A stretch of DNA of 64,000 nt, from the NCBI GenBank assembly GCA_019916065.1, contig CM034233.1, positions 43,541,750 through 43,605,749 of the forward strand, read 5' to 3'. Positions 12,362-24,156 of this stretch are shown piece by piece. Source of the stretch: Vitellaria paradoxa. Lineage: Eukaryota > Streptophyta > Magnoliopsida > Ericales > Sapotaceae. The notes beneath the pieces are model-generated. The model ran no database searches. It worked only from the letters and a program-made list of their open reading frames with translations, and was not told where the DNA came from. Both the position numbers and the translations under genes were made by a program. Each line of letters begins with the position of its first letter. The first letter of the stretch is position 1.

Positions 12362-12501
12362 GCTGTAACCAGTCCACTGAGCAACTTTTGCTGTGTCCAG
12401 TCCTCTTTTTCCTTTTTCCAGAGAACATATTTTTTTTTTTTGGCTGTAACCAGTCCACTAAGCAACTTTTGCTGTGTCCAGTCCTCTTTTTCCTTTTTCC
12501 A
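12362..12501 (+). repeat. Direct duplication in Copia 1 leader (81-bp period)
   Basis: A segment of about 59 bp beginning gctgtaaccagtccact is present at 12362-12420 and again at 12443-12501, almost identical, separated by a T-run. It sits in the untranslated leader before gag and has no recognised function. Confidence 0.8.
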
Positions 12502-13650
12502 AAAAACAGTAAGTCTTCCGCTTTATTTAAACCTCTATGGAGTCCTAAGTCTGATTCTACTACTGTTGGGACATCTACTGTTTCAACCCAGCCTATTGCC
12601 CAACTTACTACCAGAAAGTTGAATGGAATCAATTATATATAGTGGTCTAAAACTATTAAAATTGCTTTAACGGGATATGGAAAACAAAAATACCTCACTA
12701 GTTCACCTCCACCATTGACTGACTCTACCTATGATACATGGGTTCAAACAGATGCCTATCTTGTTAGTTTACTCTGGAATTCTATGGAACCTCATGTGGC
12801 TGATATGTGTACTCACTTGGATACATGTAAAGAGATTTGGGAGTATGTTCGTTTGCTATTTTCTAGTGACTTAACTCGCATGTATGATTTGTCACATGAG
12901 TTTTTCCAACTGCAGCGGTCTGGCAAGTCAGTTACAGATTACTTTGCCTCGTTAAAACGAATCTCTGAGGAATTGAATTCTATTCAGCCCTTATCCTTGG
13001 ATATGAATGAGATGCAAAAGCAGCGTGAACAGATGGTGGTTCTTCGATTTCTCGCTGGTCTTGATCCTGAATTTGAACCAGTGAGAGCCCAAATACTTAG
13101 TGGGACTTCTCTTCCTTCATTCGCAGAGACTTATTCCAGAGTTATGAGATCTGTATCTCGAGATTTGTCTGCAGTTAGTCACAATACCTCTCAGTCTGCT
13201 CTTGCTAGCCAAATACCACCATCTCCCTCTGATAGTCGTGATAATCGTGGTACTTGTGGAGGTAGTCGTGGTGGACGAGGTCACGGTAAAGGATTGCGAC
13301 CAAAGTGCACAAATTGTAGAAAGCTAGGACATGTCCATGAAAAATGTTGGGATTTATTTGGCCGACCTTCACACATAGCACATGCTGTCTCTTCTGATCC
13401 TGCCACAAAGGTCTCCACTACCAGTGAGCATCCTCAGACAGTGACTCTTTCAGGAGAAGAGTATTTAAGATTCTTACAGTACCAGACAGCTCATCAGGCT
13501 TCTCTTCCTACTACTTCCCTTGCTACTACTCCTCAAGGTAATTCCCTTGCATGTCTTTCCACTCATTCTCCTACTCCTTAGATTATTGACTCGGGCGCTT
13601 CTAATCATATGTCTGGAGCATCTACATTATTTTCTAACATTCAGTATTCT
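12500..13650 (+). pseudogene. Copia 1 gag and start of protease
   Basis: The capsid region (LTTRKLNGINY, then WSKTIKIALTGYGK after an in-frame TAG at about 12640) continues as an open frame at 12715-13581. It shows copia GAG features (HLDTCKEIWEYVRLLF, DYFASLKRISEELNSI) and a CCHC zinc knuckle CTNCRKLGHVHEKC (about 13306-13350). After a stop at 13579 the aspartic protease motif IIDSGASNHMSG begins (about 13582), then the frame is cut by the MITE at 13651. The capsid packages element RNA; this copy cannot produce an intact polyprotein. Confidence 0.9.
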
Positions 13651-14317
13651 CTATGAAGCACAGATACTTCAAACTAGGCGCCACACTCGTATCAGATACT
13701 TTGGAGATACGGATACGGCTAAGATACAACCGGATACGTATTGGCGTATCCTAATTTTTTATTTTAAATTTTGCATAGGATACGGCTAGGATACGGCTGG
13801 GATACAGCTAGAATACGGGAATGATACTTCCAGGATACGACGGGGGTCCAAATGTAATATTTTAAACCTTTTCGGGGGTACAATTGATATGATAAAATTT
13901 TAGTAGGGGCCAAACTATAATTAACTAAAATAGATTGATATGATTGAAGTTTGATCTAACTAAAATTTAGGAAATAAAAAAATTATTTTTATTTTGGGAT
14001 GTATGAAATTGTATTTGATACTTTTTGTTATATTTGTGTTTTGTTTATGAATGATGTTGGTAGTTTTGAGTATGAATGATGTTAATTTATGGATTGAATA
14101 GTATTTTTCAAGTTATATAATTGTTATTTATAAAATGTTTAGTAGTATATACATGCTATCTTAAAAATTATTTTAAATAAAATATATATTTTATTTTATT
14201 TTATTTGCCGTATCTTTGCCGTACCCGTATCCTCATTTTTTAAAAATTGCCGTATCCCGTATCTGTACCCGTACTCGTACCTGTACCAGCTCCCGTATCC
14301 GTATCTGTGCTTCATAG
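13651..14317. mobile_element. Non-autonomous hAT-like MITE with GTATCC subterminal repeats
   Basis: This 667-bp element has perfect terminal inverted repeats beginning ctatgaagcacagata. It is flanked by an 8-bp duplication agtattct (13643-13650 and 14318-14325), the duplication size of hAT transposons. Both ends carry many gatacgg or ccgtatc repeats, as expected for transposase-binding subterminal motifs. There is no coding capacity, so it would have depended on a transposase from elsewhere. Copia 1 reading continues on each side. Confidence 0.88.
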
Positions 14318-15000
14318 AGTATTCTAATTCTCTAAAAGCAGTTACTCTAGCTAATGGCTTTACAACTCCTGTTAGTGGTATTAATACAGTAATCCCTTCT
14401 CATTCCTTTTTTTTATCGTCAGTTTTATATGTTCCTTCTTTCCCATTTAATCTAGTATCTGTGAATAAACTTACGAAGCACCACAATTGCTCCGCAACAT
14501 TCTTTCCTGATTTTGTCATTATTCAGGATATGACGATAAGGGAGACGATTGGAGGAGGGCATGAAGCTGGAGGAGTCTACCACCTTGATACTACGATCCC
14601 TAAAGCTTGTTCTGCCTTTGCCTCCCCTACTGAGATTCATTGTCGCCTTGGTCGTCCGTCTTTAAAAAAATTGAAGTCTTTATGTCCTAGTCTAAGTCAT
14701 TTAAATTCTTTAAATTATGAGTCCTATCAATTGGGAAAGCATCACCGTGTGTCTTTTGCTTCCCGAGTCAATCAGAGGTCGCCATGTCCTTTTTATTTAA
14801 TTCATTCAGATGTTTGGGATTCTAGTTGAGTCGCTTCAAAGCTAGGATTTAAATATTTTGTCACATTTATTGATAATTTTTCAAGAGTTACTTGGATTTA
14901 TTTAATGAAAGATCGCTCAGAATTGTTTTCTATTTTTCAATCCTTTTATACTGAAATTAAAACTCAATTTGATGTGCCTGTACGAATTCTTCGTAGTGAT
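14318..15000 (+). pseudogene. Copia 1 protease end, pre-integrase and integrase start
   Basis: After the MITE the protease C-terminus continues, followed by the GAG-pre-integrase zinc region (IHCRLGRPSLKKL ... YESYQLGKHHRVSF, where the expected cysteines of the CxxC pair are at least partly replaced) and HSDVWDSS at the start of the integrase core. A TAG at 14827-14829 breaks the frame. The segment ends at 15000, where RTE copy C inserted. Confidence 0.85.
14982..15000. repeat. Target-site duplication, left, of RTE copy C
   Basis: acgaattcttcgtagtgat (19 bp) occurs here and again at 18172-18190. Joining the two sides restores the copia integrase alignment. Confidence 0.95.
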
Positions 15001-15118
15001 AAACCAAACCAAACCAAACCAAATCAAGCCTTTTCCCACTAGGTGTCGTCGGCTATATGGATTTGTCGACGCCAATTAGATCTGTTTAGGGGCATGTCCT
15101 CCGATAAATCTAGGTAGG

Positions 15119-17966
15119 TCAGGTCATGTTTAATGGTTTCTTTCCAGCTTCTCTTGGGTCTTCCTCTACCTCTCCTACTCCTGACAATCTCCATACTTTC
15201 ACACCTTCTAACAGGTGCCTCTCTGGACGCCTTCTAACATGGCAAAACCATCTTAATCGGTTTTCTCTCATTTTATCTTCAATCGGTGCTATTCCTACTT
15301 TGCCCCTAATCTCCTCGATCCTAATCCTATCGTTTCTTGTAATCCCGCACATCTACCTTAACATCCTCATCTCCGCAACTGCCATCTTCTGACCATGATT
15401 ATGCTTTACTGCCCAACACTCTGATCCATATAATAGCGCTGGTCTAACCGCTACCTTATAATACTTTCCTTTCACCTTGAGGGGGATTTTTCGGTCGCAC
15501 AAAACCCCCGAAACACTCCTCCATTTGGTCCACCCAGCTTGAATCTTGTGACTTACATCAGTATCAATCCCTCCACCTTGTTGCACCATAGATCTAAGGT
15601 ACCTAAATTTATCTTTTTCTACAATCTTTTGTGTGCCTAAACTTACTTCTATACTACCCGTTATTCTACTTTGACTAAACTTACATTCCATATATTCCGT
15701 CTTGCATCGGCTTAGCCTAAACCCTTTTGTTTCAAACGTATCCGCCACAATTCTAGCTTAACATTCACTCCTTCTCTCGTCTCATCTACTAAACAATATC
15801 ATCTGCAAATAGCATACACCACGGCACCTCATCCTGAATATGTCTTGTAATCTCATCCACAACTAAAGCAAACAATTACAGGCTTAACGCTGAGCCTTGA
15901 TGTAAACCAATCGTGATAGGGAACTCATTCGTCTCTCCACCAGTCGTCCGTATAAATGTCATGGCTCTATCATACATGTCCTTTATCGCCTCAATATATG
16001 CGACACACGCTCCTTTCTTTTCCAATACTCTCCATAAAATCTCCCTAGGAACCCGATCATATGCCTTCTCTAAATCGATGAACACCATATGTAAATCTCT
16101 TTGACCTTCTCTATACTGTTCCACTAACCTCCTCAAGAGAAAGATAGCCTCCATAGTTGATCTTCCAGGCATGAAACCAAATTGGTTCTCTGAAACGTTT
16201 GTTGTCCTTCTTAGTCTTCTCTCAATAACTCTCCCCCATAATTTCATCGTATGGCTCATCAATTTAATCCCGCGGTAGTTCGCACAGTTCTAAATATCTC
16301 CTTTGTTCTTGTATATGGGTATAAGGATACTTTTCCTCCATGCATCAGGCATCTTCTTGCTCTTTAGCACTACATTAAAAAGTTTTGTCAACCAACTTAT
16401 GCCATCCTCTCCTAAGCACCTCCAAACCTCAATAGGGATACCATCTTGCCCAACCGCTTTCCCATTCTTTATCCTTTTTAATACTTCTTTTATTTCTTCC
16501 CTACTGATTCTCCTATAGAACATAAAATTTAATTCTTCCCTAAAAGTGGTAAACTGCCCCAAATGTATGTCACTACTGCTGCTTTCGTTAAATAACTTGT
16601 AGAAGTAGCTCTTCCAACACTCCTTTATCTCCTCTTCCTTTACTAATACCTTTTCATCCTCATTCTTAATGCATTTAACTTGGTTTAAATCCTTGATCCG
16701 TCTATCTCTAGATTTAGCAAGCTTGAATATCTCTCTTTCGCCCTCCTTAGTGTCAAGTCGCCTATATAAATATTCAAATATCTTTGCCTTAGCCTCACTA
16801 ACTGCCTTTTTGGTTTCTCTTCTAGCTTCTCTATACCTCTCCAAGTTCGCTTCATTTCGGTCATTTTGCCAAGATTTAAAACACTCTCTTTTAACTCTTA
16901 TCTTGGCTTGGACGGCCTCGTTCCACCACCATGCCTCTTTCTGTACCGGAGCACTCCCTTTGGATTCTCCTAATACTTCTTTCCCTACCCTCCTAATACA
17001 CTTTGCTACCTTATCCCACATAATATTTGCACTCTCATTTACCGTCCAAATGTTTTCCTCTAGTACTCTTTCCTTGAATGCTGCTTGCTTATCACCTTTT
17101 AAGTTCCACCATTTAGTCTTTGAGCATCTATGCGACTTCTTTTTTCTAGCCCACTTTTGAAGCTGCACATCTATGACCAACAACCTATGTTGAGTAGTCA
17201 AGCTCTCCCCTGGTATAACTTTACAATCTTTACAAGCTATACGGTCTCTTTTCCTAGTTAAGAAGAAGTCAATCTGTGTCTTTGAGGAGCCAGTTTTATA
17301 AGTCACCAAATGTTCCTCTCTCTTCCTAAAAAAGGTGTTCTGAATCATGTGATGTATTTTGATGTAATACGGGGGTATGCCTCCAAGAAAATGTAAATTT
17401 TACTCCCATTAATCCAAATTCTATAGCTAATTACCAAAAAAAAAAAAAAAAAAAAAGGTGTTCGTCACCATGAGATCATAAGCCACTACAAACTCCAAAA
17501 TATCCTTCCCTTCTTCATTTCTATCACCGTAACCATATCCCCCGTGTACTCCTATGTATCCATCTATGTCGCGTCCTATATGACCGTTCAAATCTCCTCC
17601 TATGAAGACCATCTCTTCTTGAGATATCTCTAATAGCATTCCTTTCAAGTCTTCCCAAAACTTCTCCTTATGTACATCTCCTAAGCCCACCTGGAGGGCA
17701 TAAGCACTAATTACGTTTACTATCTCTTCTCCTAACACTAACTTAATTGCAATAATCCTATCGCAACAGCGTTTCACATTGACTATATCTTCCTTTAGGT
17801 CCTTGCTTACTACTATGCCGACCCCATTTCTCGATCTATTAAGTCCCGTATACCATAACTTATACCCAGTCCTCTCAATCTCTTTAGTTTTCTGTCCCAC
17901 CCACTTCGTCTCTTGCAAGTAAACAATTGCGATTCTTCTCCTTTTCATTGTATCCACCACTTCCAT
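15119..17966 (-). pseudogene. RTE copy C endonuclease/RT, broken
   Basis: Read from high to low coordinates: endonuclease (17427-17966; YLQETKWVGQKTK, VFIGGDLNGHIGR), cut by the insertion; remaining endonuclease and RT N-terminus (16290-17348; QIDFFLTRKRDR, NGKAVGQDGIPIEVWR); RT core (15876-16262; [32 protein letters not shown]); a damaged FADD segment at about 15790; then the C-terminal region (15119-15748). Frameshifts and stops separate these blocks. It is the most complete RTE here in domain content, but not functional. Confidence 0.88.
17328..17463 (+). repeat. Small retroinsertion with A-tail inside RTE copy C
   Basis: aaaaaaggtgttc occurs at 17328-17340 and again at 17451-17463. Between them is a 110-bp insert (tgaatcatgtgatg ... 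ctaattacc followed by an A-run). Copies B and E lack it. The A-tail plus 13-bp duplication is typical of LINE-mediated retroposition of a 3' transcript fragment. The source is not recognised. Confidence 0.75.
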
Positions 17967-18190
17967 AAGTTTCCCAGTTAAGCTCCCAATATTCCAAGTA
18001 CCTAATCTCAGCCTTCTATTTTGGACTAGCTTCCTTGCCCCCCCACTCGTCCAGGAAAGTGCGAGGACCCTTGCCTATTTAACACCGCACCCGGGCACCG
18101 ATACAGCGGTCCTTGCTTATTTAACACTGTACTCGGACCATACAGCGCGTAGCTAAGTAAGGAACGCCCCCACGAATTCTTCGTAGTGAT

Positions 18191-20568
18191 AATGCCAAAG
18201 AATATTTTTCTAACCCTTTTACTGAATTTATGGCTTCTTTGGGCATTATTCACCAGTCTTTTTGTTCCCACACACCACAACAAAATAGAGTTGCTGAAAG
18301 AAAAAATTTGCATTTAGTTGAAACTGCTCGTTGTCTTCTAATTCACATGAATGTTCCCAAAATTTTTTGGAGTGATGCTATTTTAACTGCTTGTTATTTA
18401 ATTAACCGGATGCCCTCGTCTATTCTTGATAACCGTATTCCATATTCTGTATTGTTCCCAAACCAACCATTATACTCTGTTCCACTTCGGATTTTTGGTT
18501 GTGTTTCCTTTGTCCATCAGCTTACTCCAGGATCTGATAAATTAGATCCTCGTGCTCATAAGTGTATTTTTCTTGGGTATTCTAGGGTACAAAAAGGATA
18601 TCATTGCTATAGTCCTTCTCTTAACCGCTTCTTTGTGTGTACTGACGTTACTTTCTTTGAGTCTACCCCCGTTTTTTACTCAATTACAACTTTCAGCTAT
18701 TCTTGATGAGAGTATTCCTTTACCTCTTTTCTCTGTTGAACCTGTTTCTCCTCCCAAGTCACCGAGTCCAGCTCGTCACTTGTCTTAACCTAATTTCCAG
18801 GTCTACACTAGACGTCCAGCAGCAACTACTCCACTTGAAGCTTCATGTGCTCCACTATCGGCCTCTCCTATGTCATCTAATCCTCCCAATGAGTTAGATC
18901 TTCCTATTGCTCTTCGAAAGGGTAAACGTATTTGCACTTCTCATCCTCTTTCTAATTTTGTGTCTTATGATGCGTTATCCCCTTCTTATCTATCATTTGT
19001 TACATCTTTATCTTCTATTTCTATCCCTAACTCTCTTTCTGAAGCACTGTCTCATTCTAGTTGGCGTTCTGCTATGGAAGAAGAGATGTTTGCTCTTCGA
19101 GCTAATGGTACTTGGGAATTAGTTCCTCTTCCTCCTGGTAAGTCCAAGGTTGGGTGTTAATGGGTATGCACAGTTAAAGTTCAACCTGATGGCACTGTGG
19201 ATAGACTAAAAGCTCGTCTAGTTGCTAAAGGGTATACACAGGTTTATGGTCTAGATTTTTCTAAAACTTTTTCTCCTGTTGCTAAAGTTGCTTCTGTCCG
19301 TCTTATTATTTCTTTAGCTGCAGTTTATGATTGGTCTTTACATCAACTGGATGTGAAGAATGCATTTCTTCATGGTGATCTAACTAAGGAAGTTTATATG
19401 GAGCAACCTCCTAATTTTGTTGCTCAGGGAGAGTTTAAGTTAGTTTGTAAATTGAAAAAGTCATTATATGGGCTAAAACAATCTCCTCGAGCATGGTTAG
19501 GTAGATTCAGCACTGTTATCACTGAGTTTGGTCTAAATCACTGTAGTGCAGATCATTCAGTATTTTATCGACATTCATCTAATGGCAGAATTTAGTTACT
19601 AGTGTATGTAGATGACATTGTTGTCACAGGTGATGATACACAAGGTATTATTAATCTAAAGAACTTCCTCCAAAGCAGAGTTAGCACGAAGGATTTGGAC
19701 CCATTAAAATATTTCTTAGGGATTGAGATTGCCAAATCACGAATAGGTATTTTTTTTTCTCAAAGGAAGTATGTTCTTGATTTGTTATCTGAGACAGGTT
19801 TGTTGGGTTCTAAACCGGTTGACACTCCAATGGATCCAAATACTAAGCTGGAGGCAGATAAGGGAAAGCTGTTACATGATCCTGGTCAGTATCGCAAGCT
19901 AGTTGGGAAGCTAAAATATTTGACTGTTACAAGACCAGATGTGGCATTTGCTACAAGTGTGGTTAGTCAGTTTCTAGATTCGCCTCGTAGTTGTCATTGG
20001 AATGCAGTCATTCGAATTCTGAGATACCTAAAAGGTGCACCTGGTAGAGGTTTATTATATAAGAACAATGGGCACACTTTAGTTCAAGGATACACTTATG
20101 CAAATTGGGCTGGGTCACCATCAGATAGAAGGTCCACAACTGGATACTGTGTCTTTGTTGGAGGTGATCTGGTGTCTTGGAAAAGTAAGAAATAGACAGT
20201 AGTAGCTCGATCAAGTGCTGAATCAGAATATAGTGCTATGGCGCATACGTCTTGTGAGTTGATGTGGATACAACATATGTTGGAGAAGTTAGGAGTTCAT
20301 TATTCACAACCTATGGAATTACTGTGTGATAATCAAGCTGCTATTCATATTGCTTCGAATCCAGTGTTTCATGAGAGAACCAAACACATTGAAGTTGATT
20401 GTCATTTTGTTAGAAAGAAGATCTTACAGAATATAATTAAAACTAGTCATGCGAAATCTGAAGATCAACTTGCAAATTGATTTACCAAAGCTTTGGGGGG
20501 ACCTAGAGTGAGATTTATTTGTACCAAGCTAGGAACATATGATATATATGCTCCAGCTTGAGGGGGAG
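18191..20568 (+). pseudogene. Copia 1 integrase end, RT and RNase H
   Basis: Integrase continues with DNAKEYFSNPF, HTPQQNRVAERKN and LDPRAHKCIFLGYS (18191-18680), followed by a frameshift near 18680-18790. The RT begins near 19060 (WRSAMEEEMFALRANGTWEL), with a TAA at 19158, and runs through LDVKNAFLHGDLTKEVYMEQ. A TAG at about 19593 precedes the catalytic YVDDIVVTGDD (from 19602). RNase H follows (WAGSPSDRRSTTGYCVFVGG, CDNQAAIHIASNPVFHERTKH) with a TAG at 20193 and a TGA at 20478. At least five stops make it defunct. Confidence 0.9.
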
Positions 20569-20743
20569 TGTTAGATATTAATGTAAATATAGTAGGAAGA
20601 TAATTAGTTTCCTAATTTCTTAATTTTCCTAATATGTATAGTTTCCTAAGAAGTAGGGACTCTTGTCTATATAAATAGGACCATGAATCCTAATACGATA
20701 TATACAATTTTCATCTTTTCAATTTAATTCAGTTTCATCTACA
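20569..20743 (+). repeat. Copia 1 3' LTR
   Basis: 175-bp LTR preceded by the purine-rich tract gcttgagggggag and followed by the TSD atatg (20744-20748). Confidence 0.93.
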
Positions 20744-20748
20744 ATATG

Positions 20749-22905
20749 TTTTATGCTAATGAGCATAGGGAAAATTGTTTGAACACTTGTGTTCAGTTTG
20801 ATTTTATGAGAATTGTAATGAATGATTAATTGTGGTTATTAGAATTAAAATTAAAATCCAAGGAACATGCTCCTTAAGTGGTGTGACTCTAGCAGCTAGA
20901 AAACAGACCCGTGAAAATCGTGGTGACCTCAATCAGATCGACTTAGGGAAGAATCCAAGAGCTAGACTGGGTGACTCTAAGTGCGATGTTAGATCCAACA
21001 AGCACTGCCCATGAGAAATTATATTAGCACACTTGATATTTAATTCCTATATGATAATCCACATATTAATTTTTGTCGTCGCTGTTGTGATTGACGTGTT
21101 GATTTATAAAAGTTATTACACTCTGATGTGCAGATTTTTTAAGTAATTATAAAGTATGCATGAAAATTATTCACATGGAATTTTCTTGGTTAATTTGCTT
21201 ATTGAAAATTTATTATTCTCAAAGTTACTATTATAGTTGGTTTGGCAATCCATTCACTGAACTTTTAGTTCACCCCTCATTTCATATTGTTCAAGGGAGC
21301 GTGGAGGGAACTAGTAATGGATTCTAGCAATTGAGACTTTAAGTTGTGGTCTCTTAGGAAAAAGTTCTATGTTTATTTTATAGATTTTATTTTAGTAGTT
21401 GAACTAAAGTTTTAATAATTTAGATTGTTTTAATTATGGATATTAGTTGTTTGAGCTTGGGATATTATTAGAATATTTTCTAATCTTTTGATTTAAGATG
21501 AGAAGCTTATTTTATCATTAATGTTTATTTAGTTGATTTTAATTTTAAATAGGAATTAAGCTTTCGTGTTCCTTGAGCTAAGCTTGGGGTACTCAGCCAG
21601 TTACATCCTTAAGTAAGGCGTGGCAGCTTATGTGTTTACTTTGGAATTTAGAAGTATTCTGTTGAGATTATACTTGTTATATACACATACATATGTGTGT
21701 ATATGTCTGTGGAGGAGATGATGAATAGGAAACGAAACTCATGCTTTATACTTTGCAAAATCTCAAATTTGTTATTCTGTTAAGTTCATACACACACTGG
21801 TATTATTTGAACTAAATGATTTCAAATGGCTCAAATCAATGATTTCTAAACCTTACATTTCAAACACCAACGGTTGGGAAAAACAGAGCAATCTGGTTAA
21901 GCGAATGGGCCAACCCCGGAAGCACAGGCCCAGGGTCCTAACACATGCCCTATCCCAGGCGCACAGGCTAGGGCCCCCGTGCACACAGACCACTTTGTCC
22001 ATAACCAAATATTTATTCTACTAGTTTAAGGTATTTTTCATAAAATTTCTCATATGGAAAGTCAAAAAGAATTTTTTTTTTTTTAAATTATATTATGTAA
22101 TAAACTCAACGAAAGAAAAGTAAATGGTCAGAATATGAATCTAGAATGTGATCAACAATGTTATTAAAGAAATATGTTCATGATTTGAAGTGTGGTTTGA
22201 AATAAGATCTAAGGTTGTTGAATATAACAAAATGTCTCATATTGAAATGGGGTGTATTGTTAGTTATGATAACGAAGATGTTAATGATAAAGGTAGTGAA
22301 ACGAGATGAATGAAATGTCAATGCTATTGTGATAGTAGGATTGGTAGATACTAGAAAATAGGAAGGGTCTGAGAATATCCTCAAGTTGAAAATCCCTAAA
22401 CTTGCACAGGATTTGGTTATCGTGCTAATAGGTTAGTGGTCTACAACACGAAGATGATCTGATTAATCGTGGCTATTGGATACCAATCCATAAATGATGA
22501 CGATAATTTCGCTAATCGTGACCCTTGAGCCTAGGCTTATAAATGACAACGATTCGGCTTATCATTTCTATTGAGTGGTAGCCCATAAAAGGAGTTGGTT
22601 TGGAAAGTATCCATCCTATGATTTTGATGTGATGATGAAAAATGATAAACAGATAATGAAAAGATAGAAAAAAAGGAAATGTTGTGATATTTATGTTAGT
22701 TATTACAATTATATGTGATGGTTCAAATACTAATGATTTGTGGTACTAATGTTATGATGATTATCAGATGTTATTATTGTTGCATATTGTATATGTTTAT
22801 ATTTATGCATCATAGGTATAAGTGGATTAGTACTTATGTCTCTACAGACTGTGTTGCAAATACAGAGTCTGAGACTTAGGTGGGTCTACTGTGTTCAAAT
22901 TTATG
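20749..22905. other. Intron DNA, old LTR-like remnants
   Basis: Contains segments such as ggggtactcagccag (near 21585) and a GC-richer patch (21890-21990) of the kind found in large plant LTRs. It may continue the element that starts near 7008 and was split by RTE B and Copia 1. No coding frame was recognised. Confidence 0.3.
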
Positions 22906-22913
22906 TACACCTT

Positions 22914-23178
22914 TTTTCGAAAAGATAAGCAAGTTTTATTAAAAGTATCGAAGAGATGCTAAAAGAAAGAAACAAATTACAGTTTTCCCCTAATCACTGC
23001 ATGCTAGCAACAAAATGTATAAAGAAACAAAGGTCAATCTCTCTTCCCGCTTCTACCCAACTGTACAAACAAGAAAGAAATAAACTTTTGGCACGCAAAA
23101 CAGTCCTTTCTATGTTGTCAAATATCCTCCTATTTCTTTCCTTCCAAATCAACCAAAATAAACAAAAGGGAACCAAAA
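22914..23178 (-). mobile_element. L1-type LINE 3' stub
   Basis: A 265-bp minus-strand fragment encodes the end of a plant L1 ORF2 (FWLIWKERNRRIFDNIERTV), then a 3' UTR with TAATAAAA and an A-run at 22914. The 8-bp tacacctt flanks it at 22906-22913 and 23179-23186. It is a strongly 5'-truncated L1 insertion of a different clade from the RTE copies. Confidence 0.75.
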
Positions 23179-23186
23179 TACACCTT

Positions 23187-23984
23187 CATTAGAGCTTAAT
23201 GAATTAATTATTCATTTTTTGGAGATGTATTATTAATCTGGATTTACTTGATATGGTTGTGAAGGCCATAAGACCTAGATATTATATTGGGATTTATGTT
23301 GGAGCACTTATGCCCAATTTGACCGAAACTTAGTTAATATTATTTTATTATTTATATTGGATGTCTACTCCAAAATGGTTGCATGACTCTCAACAAGGGT
23401 TGTGATTGGTTTATGGATGTTGTATGTAATTCATTAGTTCACCCTTTGGGTTACAAGATCTGGGGCATGATAACATGGTTCTTCTTCAAGGGATTGGACT
23501 GCTCCAAATGTGTGCCATAGTGGCAGAGAGTAATATAAATCGTAGATATGTATGGGGAGACCAACAGCTTCCATCCCAAGCATGCTCCCCACTAGCACAG
23601 CTAGCTGTAATGGGTATTCCTCTCTGGATGAATCTGCAAATACGAAATGAAGCAATATCTGGAAACTCCGACATCATATTTTGTTTGTATTTTGTAGGAC
23701 ATTAAATCGAGATGTTTGACATCTCAAAAGAAGGTGGGAATGCAAAGAAGAACCAACAAGTAAGGAAAAACAAGCTGGAGTAGCAAAAAGGGAAATTTCA
23801 GCTTGTTGCCTGGACAAGGACCAAGTGTGCCAAATTTGAAAATTTCAGGTTGTTGTCTGGACACAGAATCCCTGTCCTAAGAACAGGACGGTACCAACTC
23901 ATATTGGAGTTCAGCCTAGCCTATTCAGAGGGGCATTTTGATCCAAAATTAAGGTTATTATAAATAAAAAATGATGTTTATTGC
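23187..23984. other. Intron DNA without recognised genes
   Basis: Holds an imperfect local repeat (aaatttcagcttgttgcctgg near 23791 and a close copy near 23843). The open frames at 23434-23705 are short and unrecognised. Confidence 0.3.
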
Positions 23985-24156
23985 TGAAAAATAAACAAGA
24001 GAGAATGAAAAGACTTGACACTGTTGTCCCTATGTATATTTATACTTGTGGGATATATACAAACTAGGAAATGATATAGAGAATCAAATCCTATACCTAT
24101 AAGAAAAAAGTCAATCTAGCCTATTTCTAAATGTACATAATCTCGTATATCTAACA
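23985..24156 (-). repeat. Copia 2 3' LTR
   Basis: About 172 bp on the minus strand from TGTTAGATATACGAG (24156) to TTTTTCA (23985), preceded by a purine-rich AAGAGGGTG. It matches the copy near 33418-33604 with many substitutions. The low-coordinate end is approximate. Confidence 0.75.

Larger units (their letters stand above)
15001..18171 (-). mobile_element. RTE LINE copy C, longest 5' end with a clear border
   Basis: A 3,171-bp minus-strand RTE inserted in the Copia 1 integrase with a 19-bp duplication. Its tail is (AAACC)n on the plus strand at 15001. The 5' end (at 18171) extends about 110 bp further than copy B, and its upstream frame (18026-18171) contains ALYGPSTVLNKQGPL, also seen in copy E. 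A 110-bp poly(A)-tailed insertion (17341-17450) splits the endonuclease. Confidence 0.93.
11745..20743 (+). mobile_element. Copia 1: LTR retrotransposon with two nested insertions
   Basis: Ty1/copia element on the plus strand. LTRs are 11745-11927 and 20569-20743, both TG...CA; a 5-bp duplication atatg flanks it at 11740-11744 and 20744-20748. The primer-binding site tggtatcagagc (11928-11939) matches initiator tRNA-Met, and a polypurine tract agggggag ends at 20568. Domain order GAG, protease, integrase, RT, RNase H is the copia order. A hAT MITE (13651-14317) interrupts the protease region and RTE copy C (15001-18171) interrupts the integrase. Indels and substitutions between the LTRs and many stops show it is old and inactive. 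Confidence 0.95.
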
